In this document: piece by piece, positions 38,372 through 47,436 of the stretch
How positions within the stretch are numbered: the first letter of the stretch is position 1
Layout of the letters: each line of letters starts with the position of its first letter
Assembly: GCF_003590335.1 (NCBI RefSeq)
Contig: NZ_MIET01000009.1
Coordinates: 124,001-188,000 of the forward strand
Origin: Pseudoalteromonas sp. MSK9-3
GTDB lineage: Bacteria > Pseudomonadota > Gammaproteobacteria > Enterobacterales > Alteromonadaceae
Direction of reading: 5' to 3'
Length of the DNA: 64,000 nucleotides
The notes under the pieces: generated by a model
Seen by the model: only the letters and a program-made list of their open reading frames with translations
Told to the model about the DNA's origin: nothing
Database searches by the model: none
Translations under genes and position numbers: made by a program

Positions 38372-38668
38372 TTATTGGAAACTTGTTAGTAAATATTTAG
38401 ATAAATTAATGAGTTGCTCTTGTGATCCTGCGCCTTCAGGGGCTATCCATATACTGTCTGTATAGTGTTCAAAGTTAATATTAAATGTACTATTTTCATA
38501 ACTGAAGCGGGTTTGGTGGCGATCTGCACCTTCAAGCTCTTCTACGATAGCAATATCAGGTTGGTGTAAAAATAGTTTAGCCCAGAATAAAAACTCGTCT
38601 GCCTCAGGGAGCTCAGTAGGCGTAATTAATAAGACATGATGGATTGGATCTAGTGTTATGTTGGTCAT
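38372..38668 (-). CDS. Small conserved protein next to recQ (probable DUF3630)
   Basis: 98-residue soluble protein with no signal or membrane segment. It is mildly acidic, with a ferredoxin-like alternation of strands and helices (HHVLLITPTELPEADEFLFWAKLFL). I associate it tentatively with the DUF3630 family found beside recQ in Alteromonadales. It begins 18 bases after the recQ stop and so is co-transcribed with it. Function unknown. Confidence 0.7.
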   Translation of the reverse strand: MTNITLDPIHHVLLITPTELPEADEFLFWAKLFLHQPDIAIVEELEGADRHQTRFSYENSTFNINFEHYTDSIWIAPEGAGSQEQLINLSKYLLTSFQ

Positions 38669-38686
38669 AAGTAGCTCTGGATATAT

Positions 38687-40498
38687 TTAACTTGTGGCTA
38701 GGTAGTTGCGGATCAGTTGCATAAAAGGCGCGCCGTATTTACTGAGTTTGGTAAAGCCAACACCAGATACAGAAAGAAATTCGCCATCGGTTGTTGGTGT
38801 TAATTGGGCCATTTCTGCAAGGGTTTTATCGTTAAATACTACATAAGGAGGTACATCATCTTCATCAGCGAGCTGCTTACGCAGGCTACGTAATTTGGCG
38901 AAGAGTTTCTTATCATAATTAAATTGGGCTAATTTATCCTGATATACGTGCTTAGCTTGTAAACGCGGCTCTGCTAATTGCAGTGCATATTCACCTTTTA
39001 AAACCGAACGGGCTGCTTCGGTGAGCTTTAAACTTGCACCTTGCGTGATGTCTTGGGTTAAGAGACCATGATGGATCAATTGTCGTAAGACACTTAACCA
39101 AAATTCATTACTTTTGTCTTTGCCGAGTCCATAGGTGCTCAATTCGTGATGTTGATTATCTCGAATGCGACTGGTGTTTGCCCCTCTTAACACATCAACA
39201 ATATAGCCTAAGCCAAACCGTTGTTCGGCGCGATAGACGCAAGAAAGTGCCTGCTGTGCGACTAAAGTGCCATCAAATCGTTTTGGCGGGTTGAGACAAA
39301 TATCACAGTTGCCGCAAGGCTCTCGTTGATATTCACTAAAATAGTTGAGTAATATTTGACGTCGGCAAGTCTGCGCTTCTGCAAAACTGGCCATCGCATT
39401 AAAGCGCTGTTCTTCAACACGTCGGCGCTGCTCGTCTTCGATGTCTTCAAAAAAGCGTTTCACTCTGCCTATGTCTGCAGGGTCGAAGTACATGATGGCT
39501 TCAGCGGCTAAACCATCACGGCCTGCTCTGCCGGTTTCTTGATAGTAAGCTTCAATACTTTTTGGAATATCATAATGTAATACAAAGCGCACATTGGGTT
39601 TGTTGATCCCCATACCAAACGCTACGGTGGCGACGACAATATGAATATCATCACGCGCAAAGGCGCTTTGCACAAATTGCCTTTGTTCATTACTCATGCC
39701 TGCATGATAGGCCGCGGCATTAAAGCCTGCATCAGCGAGTTTTTCTGATATTTCATCAACGCGTTTACGGCTGGTGCAATAAATAATACCGCTTTGATTC
39801 TGTTGCTCTTTTAAATACCGCATTAATTGCGATAGGGGTTTAAACTTTTCTTCAATAGTGTAGCGAATATTCGGTCTATCAAAACTACCAGTATGGATAT
39901 ATGGGTTCTGTAAACTCAGCTGGTTGACGATATCATAGCGAGTGGCAGTATCTGCTGTCGCAGTTAATGCCATCATGGGGATCGCTGGAAAGTGCTGTTT
40001 TAATTCGCTCAAGCGGCAATAATGTGGTCTAAAGTCATGTCCCCAGTGCGATACGCAGTGCGCTTCGTCTATCGCGAACAAACTGACCGGCAAATGATGC
40101 AGGCGCTCAATAAATTCGTACTGCAGTATTTTTTCTGGGGCAACATAGAGTAGCTTTACATCGCCATCATGGACTCGTTGATATATAGCATGCTGTTGTT
40201 CTCGAGGTACGCTGTTATTTATAAACTCAGCACTGACCCCTAATGCTTGTAATTGCGCTACCTGGTCTTGCATGAGTGAAATGAGCGGAGATACCACCAC
40301 AGTGATCCCATCAAGTACCAATGCAGGGACTTGATAACACAGTGATTTACCACCGCCTGTAGGCAGTAGTACTAAGCTGTCTTGGCGCGCTAAAGCAGCA
40401 TCGATCACCGCTTTTTGACCATCTCGAAATTCACTGTAACCAAAAATATTTTTTAGTACAGAGTCCGCGTTGTGTTGAGTATGTGCAAGAGTATCCAT
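38687..40498 (-). CDS. recQ: ATP-dependent DNA helicase RecQ
   Basis: 603-residue superfamily 2 3'-5' helicase (E. coli 609) of the RecF recombination pathway. Walker A is LPTGGGKSLCYQVPA (about 45-59), and motif II is AIDEAHCVSHWGHDFRPHY (about 143-161). The aromatic-rich loop is in that motif. Motif VI is QETGRAGRDG. The RQC zinc site has four Cys in CRRQILLNYF..PCGNCDIC (about 380-400). The HRDC domain is at about 525-600 (LRKQLADEDDVPPYVVFNDKTL). It is divergent from yigI-rarD, the same neighbours as in E. coli. Confidence 0.97.
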   Translation of the reverse strand: MDTLAHTQHNADSVLKNIFGYSEFRDGQKAVIDAALARQDSLVLLPTGGGKSLCYQVPALVLDGITVVVSPLISLMQDQVAQLQALGVSAEFINNSVPREQQHAIYQRVHDGDVKLLYVAPEKILQYEFIERLHHLPVSLFAIDEAHCVSHWGHDFRPHYCRLSELKQHFPAIPMMALTATADTATRYDIVNQLSLQNPYIHTGSFDRPNIRYTIEEKFKPLSQLMRYLKEQQNQSGIIYCTSRKRVDEISEKLADAGFNAAAYHAGMSNEQRQFVQSAFARDDIHIVVATVAFGMGINKPNVRFVLHYDIPKSIEAYYQETGRAGRDGLAAEAIMYFDPADIGRVKRFFEDIEDEQRRRVEEQRFNAMASFAEAQTCRRQILLNYFSEYQREPCGNCDICLNPPKRFDGTLVAQQALSCVYRAEQRFGLGYIVDVLRGANTSRIRDNQHHELSTYGLGKDKSNEFWLSVLRQLIHHGLLTQDITQGASLKLTEAARSVLKGEYALQLAEPRLQAKHVYQDKLAQFNYDKKLFAKLRSLRKQLADEDDVPPYVVFNDKTLAEMAQLTPTTDGEFLSVSGVGFTKLSKYGAPFMQLIRNYLATS

Positions 40499-40605
40499 CG
40501 AGGGGCATTTTAGAGGTTTTTTAGCGCCTTGTCTGTAACTTTCCTGACTTGAAAAAAGTAGCGAACCAGCGTAGCTTTATCTGGTCAGATGAGTTTGAGG
40601 TGAGT

Positions 40606-41061
40606 ATGGATAAATCACAAGTAATTAGTACCGTAGCCAACATATTTGTTAAACAAATGCCATTTAATCAATTTCTCGGTATCACGGTTCGCCATTTAGA
40701 TGCCGAGCGCGCCGAAATTGAAATGCCATGGCAAGATAATTTTATTGGTAACCCATCACAGAAAATTTTGCATGGTGGTGTTATTTCAGCTGTGCTCGAT
40801 AATGTTGGGGGAATGTTAGCAGCTGCATCTATTGTTAATAAACTGGCTGAAAGTGAACTGCAAGGCGTCCCAAAAAAACTAGCAACCTTGGGAACCATTG
40901 ATATTAGAACAGACTTTTTAAGGCCTGGCCGAGGTGATTATTTTGTTGCGAGTGCGAGCTTGATCCGTTCAGGCAATAAAGTGTGCGTATGTAGAATGGA
41001 ATTACATAATGACCAAGGCACTCAAATTGCTTTTGGAACAGGTACTTACTTAGTTGGCTAG
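40606..41061 (+). CDS. yigI: YigI-family hotdog thioesterase
   Basis: 151 residues from the ATG at 40606 (GAGG ribosome site). A longer reading adds 19 residues that do not fit the family. It is a hotdog-fold PaaI-like acyl-CoA thioesterase: MPFNQFLGI at the N-terminus, the ILHGGVISAVLDNVGG helix (His-Gly-Gly motif), and TIDIRTDFLRPGRGDYF. It closely matches E. coli YigI (155 aa), which hydrolyses medium/long acyl-CoAs. rarD follows 79 bases downstream, as in the E. coli region. Confidence 0.9.
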   Translation: MDKSQVISTVANIFVKQMPFNQFLGITVRHLDAERAEIEMPWQDNFIGNPSQKILHGGVISAVLDNVGGMLAAASIVNKLAESELQGVPKKLATLGTIDIRTDFLRPGRGDYFVASASLIRSGNKVCVCRMELHNDQGTQIAFGTGTYLVG

Positions 41062-41140
41062 TGAATTTACCGTTTGCCAGTGCATTATTTCATAATTAGC
41101 ACGTATAATGCTGGCCTCTTTGCATCCGGTATCATTGAAT

Positions 41141-42019
41141 ATGCCAAATAGTAATAATAACCAAGGCTATCTTTATGCAGTACTTGCCTTCTTAATGTGG
41201 GGACTTGCCCCTATTTATTTCAAACAGCTCGACCAGATAAATGCCCTCGAAATTTTAACGCATCGTATTGTGTGGTCAGTGCTATTTCTGGCTTTGATCA
41301 TAGCGGTAACTCAACAGTGGCATAAAATCGCACCTGTCATTAAACAGCCAAAATTAATTTTATTGCTGTGCTTAAGCTCTAGCTTGTTAGGTTTTAATTG
41401 GGGACTGTTTATTTGGGCCGTTAACAATGGGCATATGCTTGATGCAAGTTTAGGATATTATATTAATCCTCTATTGAATGTGCTTTTGGGTGTGCTGTTT
41501 TTATCTGAGCGTTTACGTCTATGGCAAAAAGTGGCAGTAGGCATGGCATTTGTTGGTGTTACTTTACAGGTGCTTAGTTTTGGTTCATTCCCTGTGATTG
41601 CGTTTTCACTAGCCACCTCGTTTGCAATTTACGGATTGCTACGTAAAAAAATGCCTGTGGAGTCGATCCCTGGTTTATTACTTGAAGCGGCTATTTTGTT
41701 ACCAGCAGCATTGATTTATTGGTCGGTGAGTGAACCCTCAGCCACAACCAACATGGTGAATAATACGGACTTAATTAATGTATTATTGATAAGTGCCGGT
41801 ATTGTGACGACGTTACCTTTGTTGTGTTTTATTGCGGCAGCGAAACGGTTACCTTATTCAACGTTAGGCTTATTTCAATATATTGGTCCCAGTATTATGT
41901 TTGTTTTGGCCGTTGTGCTTTATGGCGAAACATTTACAACTGAGCGAATTTTAACGTTTGCGTGTATTTGGACTGCACTTGCTTTGTTTAGCTGGGACAC
42001 TTATCGCGCTTCAAAGTAG
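41141..42019 (+). CDS. rarD: EamA/RhaT-family transporter RarD
   Basis: 292-residue inner-membrane permease of the drug/metabolite transporter superfamily with ten predicted helices (two EamA repeats). Family blocks are MWGLAPIYFKQLDQINALEILTHR, WAVNNGHMLDASLGYYINPL and TTLPLLCFIAAAKRLPYSTLGLFQYIGP, all as in E. coli RarD (296). The substrate is not known. The ATG at 41141 (MPNSNNNQGYLY) matches the E. coli start; an upstream ATG at 41108 would add 11 residues. Neither has a strong ribosome site. Confidence 0.92.
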   Translation: MPNSNNNQGYLYAVLAFLMWGLAPIYFKQLDQINALEILTHRIVWSVLFLALIIAVTQQWHKIAPVIKQPKLILLLCLSSSLLGFNWGLFIWAVNNGHMLDASLGYYINPLLNVLLGVLFLSERLRLWQKVAVGMAFVGVTLQVLSFGSFPVIAFSLATSFAIYGLLRKKMPVESIPGLLLEAAILLPAALIYWSVSEPSATTNMVNNTDLINVLLISAGIVTTLPLLCFIAAAKRLPYSTLGLFQYIGPSIMFVLAVVLYGETFTTERILTFACIWTALALFSWDTYRASK

Positions 42020-42036
42020 TGGGTATGGAATAGCTT

Positions 42037-42072
42037 ATAAATTAAGGGCCAAACAAGTGGCCTTTAATTTAT
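42037..42072. terminator. Bidirectional terminator between rarD and the diguanylate cyclase
   Basis: A 14-bp stem ATAAATTAAGGGCC/GGCCTTTAATTTAT with one G-T pair and an 8-base loop. The stop codon of the minus-strand gene (42064-42066) is inside the right arm. Confidence 0.75.
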
Positions 42073-43299
42073 AATTCTGTTTCTGCCTTGCTCTTTTGCA
42101 TCATACAGTTTTACATCTGCAGCCTTGAGTAACGCATCAATTTTTTGCTCTACCATAGAAACAAAGCCGATGGAGATGGTGAAGTGAATTTTATGTGGAG
42201 TTAACGACTCACTATTTGAGTCTAAATACTGCCTAAATAGCTCTAATTGCTCTAGATTGTCTTCAATAGAACCTTGTTGAAAGAAAATTGCAAATTCTTC
42301 GCCGCCTAATCTAGCTTCCAAATCATGCTCAAAAAACTTATTAAACGTTAATGCAAGGGCGCTGAGTACGTCATCCCCTGCATCGTGGCCATATTGGTCA
42401 TTGATACTTTTGAAGTGATCAATATCAATCATCGCGAGCGTACTATTTTGTTGTTTCACAGCTCGTGACTTTAGCGTTTTTGTCGTTTGTTCGAAGAAAT
42501 ACCGGCGGTTTGGTAATTTCGTCAAGTAGTCCGTGTTTGCTTGTAATCTAATGGTGGCGATATTGTCGAGCATATCGACGTTTTGGCTTAATCGACAATA
42601 AAACTCCTCGGCGTTAAAGGGTTTTCTCAGGTAGTCATTGGCACCATTTTTCAAAAATCGAGCAGATAAATGCGACGTATTAGACCCTGAAATACCAATA
42701 ATTGCTTTATCATCGTTGCTGTACAGTCGACGAATTTCTCCACATAACTCAACTCCGCTCATTATGGGCATTTCATTATCTGTAATTATCACCGAGATAT
42801 CTGGATGTTTTTGCAATACATCTAAACCTTCTTGGCCATCTCCAGCTTCGAGCACTTGATACTTATGCCGTTCTAGCAAGGCACTTACGTAGCGCCTAGT
42901 TTGGCGAGAATCGTCTACCACTAAAACTTGGACGCTTTCATTACGTGGCAAACGTTGCAGCTGCCTTTTTAGATACTGGTAAGCTTGCTTATTCTCTTTG
43001 GTGATGTAGTCAATGATAGGGTATTTTTCGACTGTTTCCCGGGTTTTACTGTCTAAATTACCCGTCATAACAATCGTCGGTATTTCAGCCTTAATAGTAC
43101 AAGGGATCGCCTCTCCATTCGGGGCGTCAGGCAAGATAAAATCAACCACAGCGCAAAAGTATTGATTTTGACTAACGAGTGCTTTTGCTTCCGCGAGTGA
43201 GCCCGCAATATCCGCAGCATACCCAGAAGACACAGCGATGTGCTTCTGAACTTTGGCAATTGTGGGTGTATCTTCAATGATAAGTATTCGTCGAGTCAC
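42064..43299 (-). CDS. Double-receiver response regulator with GGDEF (diguanylate cyclase)
   Basis: 411 residues. REC1 covers about 1-115, with acidic D9-D10-like IIEDT and phospho-acceptor D53 in VVDFILPDA. REC2 is about 124-240, with VLVVDD (125-130) and D174 in IITDNEMPIMSG. The GGDEF domain is about 255-411 with the signature RLGGEEF (about 330-336). That is an active-type A-site, so it should make cyclic di-GMP from two GTP. The product-inhibition RxxD just upstream reads FEHD, so the usual inhibitory site seems to be lost. A PleD-like arrangement. No histidine kinase is adjacent, so the input is unknown. Confidence 0.92.
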   Translation of the reverse strand: MTRRILIIEDTPTIAKVQKHIAVSSGYAADIAGSLAEAKALVSQNQYFCAVVDFILPDAPNGEAIPCTIKAEIPTIVMTGNLDSKTRETVEKYPIIDYITKENKQAYQYLKRQLQRLPRNESVQVLVVDDSRQTRRYVSALLERHKYQVLEAGDGQEGLDVLQKHPDISVIITDNEMPIMSGVELCGEIRRLYSNDDKAIIGISGSNTSHLSARFLKNGANDYLRKPFNAEEFYCRLSQNVDMLDNIATIRLQANTDYLTKLPNRRYFFEQTTKTLKSRAVKQQNSTLAMIDIDHFKSINDQYGHDAGDDVLSALALTFNKFFEHDLEARLGGEEFAIFFQQGSIEDNLEQLELFRQYLDSNSESLTPHKIHFTISIGFVSMVEQKIDALLKAADVKLYDAKEQGRNRIIN

Positions 43300-43768
43300 T
43301 TAAATAAGCCTAGTATATTCGCTAATACGCACATCCTAGTTGTAAACCTATCTGGTTAAAAAAGCAATGCTTAATATCAGGTATAAGTTTATAACTAATT
43401 GTTTTTCGTTATATTGTAATAATACTAGTCTAAATATATACGATGACAAGTAGGTAATGAGATGTCGTGGCAAGTTATGCTACATTTTTATCGTTTATGT
43501 GCCTTGCTCACGTACAGCTGAGTATTAAAGTATATTCTTTGCGTAATTAGTGTGTTGAATTACAGAATACCTTTTGTCTCACCCTGCGATTATTTGGGTA
43601 TAAGTCGTTGGTCTCGCTTTCGGTAATTTGAGTACATACGCCGTCATCTCTGCACTTGGTAAATTCGCTAAACGATTGTTCATGATCTATCCCTTACATA
43701 CAGTATGTGTGCTGTGGTTTCTTTGCTGCGTTTCTATATGCGTCTTTGACACCTATTGAGGGGGTAAT
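43300..43768. other. 469-bp non-coding region
   Basis: No gene or RNA gene is visible. It is AT-rich and should hold the promoters of the divergent diguanylate cyclase and LysR genes. A short palindrome CATACAGTATG at about 43698 is the only symmetric site I noticed, and it is too weak to call. Confidence 0.5.
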
Positions 43769-44605
43769 GTGGATATTGAGCTACTAAAAACTTTTTTAGA
43801 AGTGGTCAAAACACGGCATTTTGGCCGTGCCGCAAATAATTTGTATATCACGCAATCAGCGGTCAGTTGCAGAGTGCGGCAGCTAGAGCAAAGTTTAGGC
43901 GTGAGTTTGTTCTCTAGACAGCGAAACAATATTCAGTTAACAGTATCGGGTGAGTGCTTATTGCCTCATGCACAAACAATATTAGCTGATATGCAGCGTG
44001 CAAAAGCGGATGTTGCGCTCACGAGTGATCAGCCTATGCAATTCACATTGGCGGCGACCGCCAATGTGTGGGAAGTTTTTTTACATAATGAAATGCATCA
44101 AATCGTCAGGTCGCTTCCTGATACCGCGTTATTAGCTGAGGTGAAGGGACGGCAAGAAAGCATAAAGCGACTACTTGATCACTCGCTAGATTTGGCGTTT
44201 ATGTTTGATCCACCTGATGTCGATGAGCTGGTTGTTAAGCAAGTTCAGACATTATCCATTATTGCTGTGAGTACGGTTGCCCGTCAAAATATGGCAACTT
44301 TTTTTAATGAGCAGTATGTCTTTGTGGACTGGGGGACAGCATTTTCTCAGTGGCATGCTAAGCAATTTAAGGAGGTAGGAATACCGCGTATCAGCACCAA
44401 TACTGGGGGGGCTGCACTTGATTTAATATTAACGTTAGGCGGAAGTATGTTTATGGATAAATCGCATGTCACTCACAAATTAGACACTGGCATATTACAT
44501 CATGTGACGCAGGGCGCTCAGTGCCCAGTCGCTATTTATGCTGTTTACCATAAAAATACAGAACAAGTTGAAAATATCTCTAACACGCTATGTGATTTCA
44601 CTTAA
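43769..44605 (+). CDS. LysR-family regulator, HdfR-like
   Basis: 278-residue LysR-type transcription factor. The N-terminal helix-turn-helix is about 15-60 (ARRFGRAA-type core, HFGRAANNLYITQSAVSCRVRQLEQSLGV), and the substrate domain is about 90-275. The N-terminus MDIELLKTFLEVVKTRHFGRAA is close to E. coli HdfR, a regulator of flhDC, so this subtype is likely but not certain. The start is GTG at 43769, after an unusually strong GAGGGGG ribosome site. The target is unknown; the porin gene starts about 230 bases downstream on the same strand. Confidence 0.85.
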   Translation: MDIELLKTFLEVVKTRHFGRAANNLYITQSAVSCRVRQLEQSLGVSLFSRQRNNIQLTVSGECLLPHAQTILADMQRAKADVALTSDQPMQFTLAATANVWEVFLHNEMHQIVRSLPDTALLAEVKGRQESIKRLLDHSLDLAFMFDPPDVDELVVKQVQTLSIIAVSTVARQNMATFFNEQYVFVDWGTAFSQWHAKQFKEVGIPRISTNTGGAALDLILTLGGSMFMDKSHVTHKLDTGILHHVTQGAQCPVAIYAVYHKNTEQVENISNTLCDFT

Positions 44606-44684
44606 ATGTCTTTTTTATGAATTAACCATGTTGTTTTCTATGCTTTGTTTTTTATTTAAGTTTTTGTTTTTAATTTATTTTTTA

Positions 44685-44717
44685 ATTTTGGTTTAATTTT
44701 GGTTTCATTTTGGTTTC
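44685..44717 (+). repeat. Three tandem 11-bp repeats upstream of the porin
   Basis: ATTTTGGTTTA, ATTTTGGTTTC, ATTTTGGTTTC at 44685, 44696 and 44707, in an AT-rich tract that starts near 44640. The 11-bp period is about one helical turn. It may bend DNA or bind a regulator, or be a slippage tract. Confidence 0.75.
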
Positions 44718-44832
44718 ATTTTTAAGGCAAAATATTGACCGTAATAATGGGAGTGTAATATTTCTGTCATTATGGGCTGGCACACTGCGCCTGTCTAAAA
44801 AATTACGTGTTACGATATTGAGGAATATAAAC

Positions 44833-45762
44833 ATGAAACCAGTTAAATCAACGCTTTTATTATCAGTATTAAGTGCTCTATCTTTCAACGCTCAAGCTGA
44901 TGTAACAGTGTATGGTAAAGCAAACGTTTCTGTGCAATCGAGTGATGAAGGTGAAGGTTCTGTTACTGAATTAAAGAGTAATACTTCACGTTTTGGGTTT
45001 AAAGGTGGCGAAAAGCTCGATAATAATTTAGAAGTTTTCTACCGTTTTGAGTTTCAAGTTGATATTACAGACGCTGACTCAAAAGGTGACAAAGACAATA
45101 TCACAGCACGTAATCAATATGTTGGTGTGAAAGGTAATTTTGGTGAAGTCCTAATTGGTCGAAAGGACACTGTATTTAAACTGTCTCAAGGCCGAGTGGA
45201 TTTATTTAACGATGTTGAAGGTGATATCAAAAACCACCTTAAAGGTGAGAATCGTTTAGGTAACTCAATTACTTATAACTCTAACAGTTTCAATGGTTTT
45301 AAGGTTCATGGAACTTTTATAGCTGAGGATGACGCTGAGGGTGAGAATGGTTACTCAGCAGCATTATCTTATGGCGACAGCAAACTGAAGAAAAGTAACA
45401 TTTATGGCGCAATATCTGCTGACAGCGATGTAAAAGGCTATGATGCAGTACGTTTAACCGTGCAAGGTAAAGTGGCTGATGTAAAGCTAGGTGCAATATA
45501 TCAAACCCAAGAACGTGTTGATGGTTCAGACAAAGCCGATGGTTACGTATTAAGCGCTTCTTATAAGATGGGCGCCAATACACTTAAAGCGCAATATCAA
45601 GTTATGGATTTTGATCAAGGAGATAAAATTGATGGTGTCTCTGTGGGGATTGACCATAAATTAAATAAAGTAACGAAGATATATGGTTTTTACACCTCAT
45701 TCGACGGTGATAACCAAGTTGAGCGTGACTATTTAGCAGTAGGCTTTGAATATAAGTTCTAA
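44833..45762 (+). CDS. Gram-negative porin
   Basis: 309 residues from the ATG at 44833 with an AGGAATATAAAC ribosome site. A signal peptide ends at FNAQA-DVTVYGK. The mature protein starts with DVTVYGKANVSVQ, the classic first barrel strand of OmpC/porin_4 proteins. It has the NQYVGVKGNFGEVLIGRKDT block (loop/strand region) and ends FEYKF. Expected to be a trimeric outer-membrane diffusion pore; ion preference cannot be read. An in-frame reading from 44710 runs through the upstream leader and is not the start. Three 11-bp tandem repeats lie 115 bases upstream. Confidence 0.88.
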   Translation: MKPVKSTLLLSVLSALSFNAQADVTVYGKANVSVQSSDEGEGSVTELKSNTSRFGFKGGEKLDNNLEVFYRFEFQVDITDADSKGDKDNITARNQYVGVKGNFGEVLIGRKDTVFKLSQGRVDLFNDVEGDIKNHLKGENRLGNSITYNSNSFNGFKVHGTFIAEDDAEGENGYSAALSYGDSKLKKSNIYGAISADSDVKGYDAVRLTVQGKVADVKLGAIYQTQERVDGSDKADGYVLSASYKMGANTLKAQYQVMDFDQGDKIDGVSVGIDHKLNKVTKIYGFYTSFDGDNQVERDYLAVGFEYKF

Positions 45763-45771
45763 CATGCTGAG

Positions 45772-45812
45772 CGCTTCGTATAACCGATATCCTATATGAG
45801 TTATACGAAGCG
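45772..45812. terminator. Bidirectional terminator between porin and yfhL
   Basis: A 13-bp perfect stem CGCTTCGTATAAC/GTTATACGAAGCG with a 15-base loop, between convergent stops, followed on the plus strand by TCTTTACTT. Confidence 0.7.
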
Positions 45813-45823
45813 TCTTTACTTCA

Positions 45824-46075
45824 CTAGCCCTGCTGAGTGAGTACTAGATACTTTTCAGCTAATGTATCTAAGCTTTCTCGTTTATTGGGATCTGGTTTAA
45901 TACAATCAATGGGACACACGCTTACACAAGTAGGTGAATCATAATGGCCGACACACTCGGTGCACTTGTCTGGGTCTATCTCATATATTGTTTGGCCAAA
46001 ATAAATGGCTTGATTCGGACATTCCGGATCACACATGTCACAGTTAATGCATTTATTATTGATCAACAAAGCCAT
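45824..46075 (-). CDS. yfhL: YfhL-type 2[4Fe-4S] ferredoxin
   Basis: 83 residues from the ATG at 46075 (MALLINNKCINCD), matching the E. coli YfhL start. Two cysteine clusters are visible: CINCDMCDPECP near the N-terminus, and a long second motif CTECVGHYDSPTCVSVCP typical of this Allochromatium-type ferredoxin. It probably carries electrons at low potential. It starts 8 bases after the trhP stop, so the two are co-transcribed; the pairing suggests that it supplies electrons to the tRNA hydroxylation step (inference). Confidence 0.93.
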   Translation of the reverse strand: MALLINNKCINCDMCDPECPNQAIYFGQTIYEIDPDKCTECVGHYDSPTCVSVCPIDCIKPDPNKRESLDTLAEKYLVLTQQG

Positions 46076-46083
46076 ACTCAATC

Positions 46084-47436
46084 CTATTTAAATGGGTTAC
46101 GCGTATCTTGGTTTTCACCTAAATTACGCATCAAAATAGCATGCTCTAAGTTAATATCTTCCGGTAATGGGATCTGTACAATATGACCAGACCCTTTTGC
46201 ATCTGTAATACGCTGCCCCTTTTGGTTTTCCATATGCGCCAAATTAAAGGCAATATTGCCTTTTGGTGTCATCAGTTCAAGGCTGTGGCCTGTACAAAAT
46301 TTATTTTTAACGTCAATTTCAACTAATCCGTTGGCGTGTCTACCCAGTATTTCCCCCACAAATTGCTGTTTATCACTGATTGAATGCCCGTACTCATAAT
46401 TTTGATAATCTTGATGTGCATGTCGTTTTAAAAAGCCTTCGGTGTAGCCTCGATGTGCCAGATTTTCGAGTGTACGCATTAATGTAGGATCAAAAGGTTT
46501 ACCAGCCACGGCATCATCTATTGCTTTTCTATAGACTTGTGCCGTGCGCGCAACATAGTAAAAAGACTTGGTTCTGCCCTCAATTTTAAGGCTATGCACA
46601 CCCATTTTGGTCAGTTGTTCCACATATTGTACTGCACGTAAATCTTTGGAATTCATAATATAGGTACCATGCTCGTCTTCAAAAGCGGGCATGTATTCGC
46701 CTGGGCGGCCAGGTTCTTCTAGCATAAATGTAGCGTTGGTAGGGGCACCAGAGCCAAGTGTTGGGAGTACCTCGCTGGGGTCAATTTGATGTACAAGATC
46801 GCCCGTTTCGTTTTCTTTGGCAGGCTTTGCATCATATTCCCAGCGGCACGCATTGGTGCAAGTTCCTTGATTTGGATCGCGTTTATTGATGTATCCCGAT
46901 AGCAAACAGCGGCCTGAGTAAGCCATGCACAATGCGCCATGTACAAATACTTCTAGTTCAGTACCTGGGCAGTGAGTGCGAATTTCGTCAATTTCATCAA
47001 GCGACAATTCTCGAGACAAAATGACCCGTTCTATCCCTTGTTGTGCCCAAAACTTCACACTCGCAAAATTGACGGCATTGGCCTGTACAGATAAATGGAT
47101 CGGCATATCAGGCCACTTTTCTCGCACCAGCATGATCAATCCAGGATCTGACATGATCAATGCATCAGGCTGCATTGCAATGACAGGTTCAATGTCTCTT
47201 AGGTAGGTTTTTACTTTACTATTGTGTGGTGCAATATTGGATACGACATACAGCTTTTTATTTTGTTGGTGTGCTTCATGGATCCCCAGTGCTAAATTGT
47301 CTAAATCAAACTCGTTATTGCGTACTCTTAAACTGTAGCGGGGTTGCCCGGCATAAACTGCATCGGCACCGTATGCAAAAGCGTAACGCATATTCTTTAT
47401 ACTACCGGCAGGTGAAAGGAGTTCTGGTATAAACAT
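46084..47436 (-). CDS. trhP: tRNA U34 hydroxylation protein TrhP (YegQ, U32 family)
   Basis: 450-residue U32 'peptidase' family protein (E. coli YegQ 453). It opens PELLSPAGSIKNMRYAFAYGADAVYAG, a TIM-barrel U32 signature, and has ELEVFVHGALCMAYSGRCLLS with the conserved Cys, then CTNACRWEY, giving the Cys set thought to bind an iron-sulfur cluster. C-terminal domain about 370-450. E. coli TrhP makes 5-hydroxyuridine at tRNA position 34, using prephenate. It is followed by yfhL, with a close spacing. Confidence 0.95.
   Translation of the reverse strand: MFIPELLSPAGSIKNMRYAFAYGADAVYAGQPRYSLRVRNNEFDLDNLALGIHEAHQQNKKLYVVSNIAPHNSKVKTYLRDIEPVIAMQPDALIMSDPGLIMLVREKWPDMPIHLSVQANAVNFASVKFWAQQGIERVILSRELSLDEIDEIRTHCPGTELEVFVHGALCMAYSGRCLLSGYINKRDPNQGTCTNACRWEYDAKPAKENETGDLVHQIDPSEVLPTLGSGAPTNATFMLEEPGRPGEYMPAFEDEHGTYIMNSKDLRAVQYVEQLTKMGVHSLKIEGRTKSFYYVARTAQVYRKAIDDAVAGKPFDPTLMRTLENLAHRGYTEGFLKRHAHQDYQNYEYGHSISDKQQFVGEILGRHANGLVEIDVKNKFCTGHSLELMTPKGNIAFNLAHMENQKGQRITDAKGSGHIVQIPLPEDINLEHAILMRNLGENQDTRNPFK

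Noticed and set aside
43300..43768. Possible small RNA or gene in the 469-bp gap
   Set aside because: No hairpin with T-run, no tRNA-like fold and no start with a ribosome site could be found by eye.
44710..44832. Upstream in-frame start for the porin
   Set aside because: It would add 41 residues ahead of a perfect signal peptide; the ATG at 44833 has AGGAA at the right distance.
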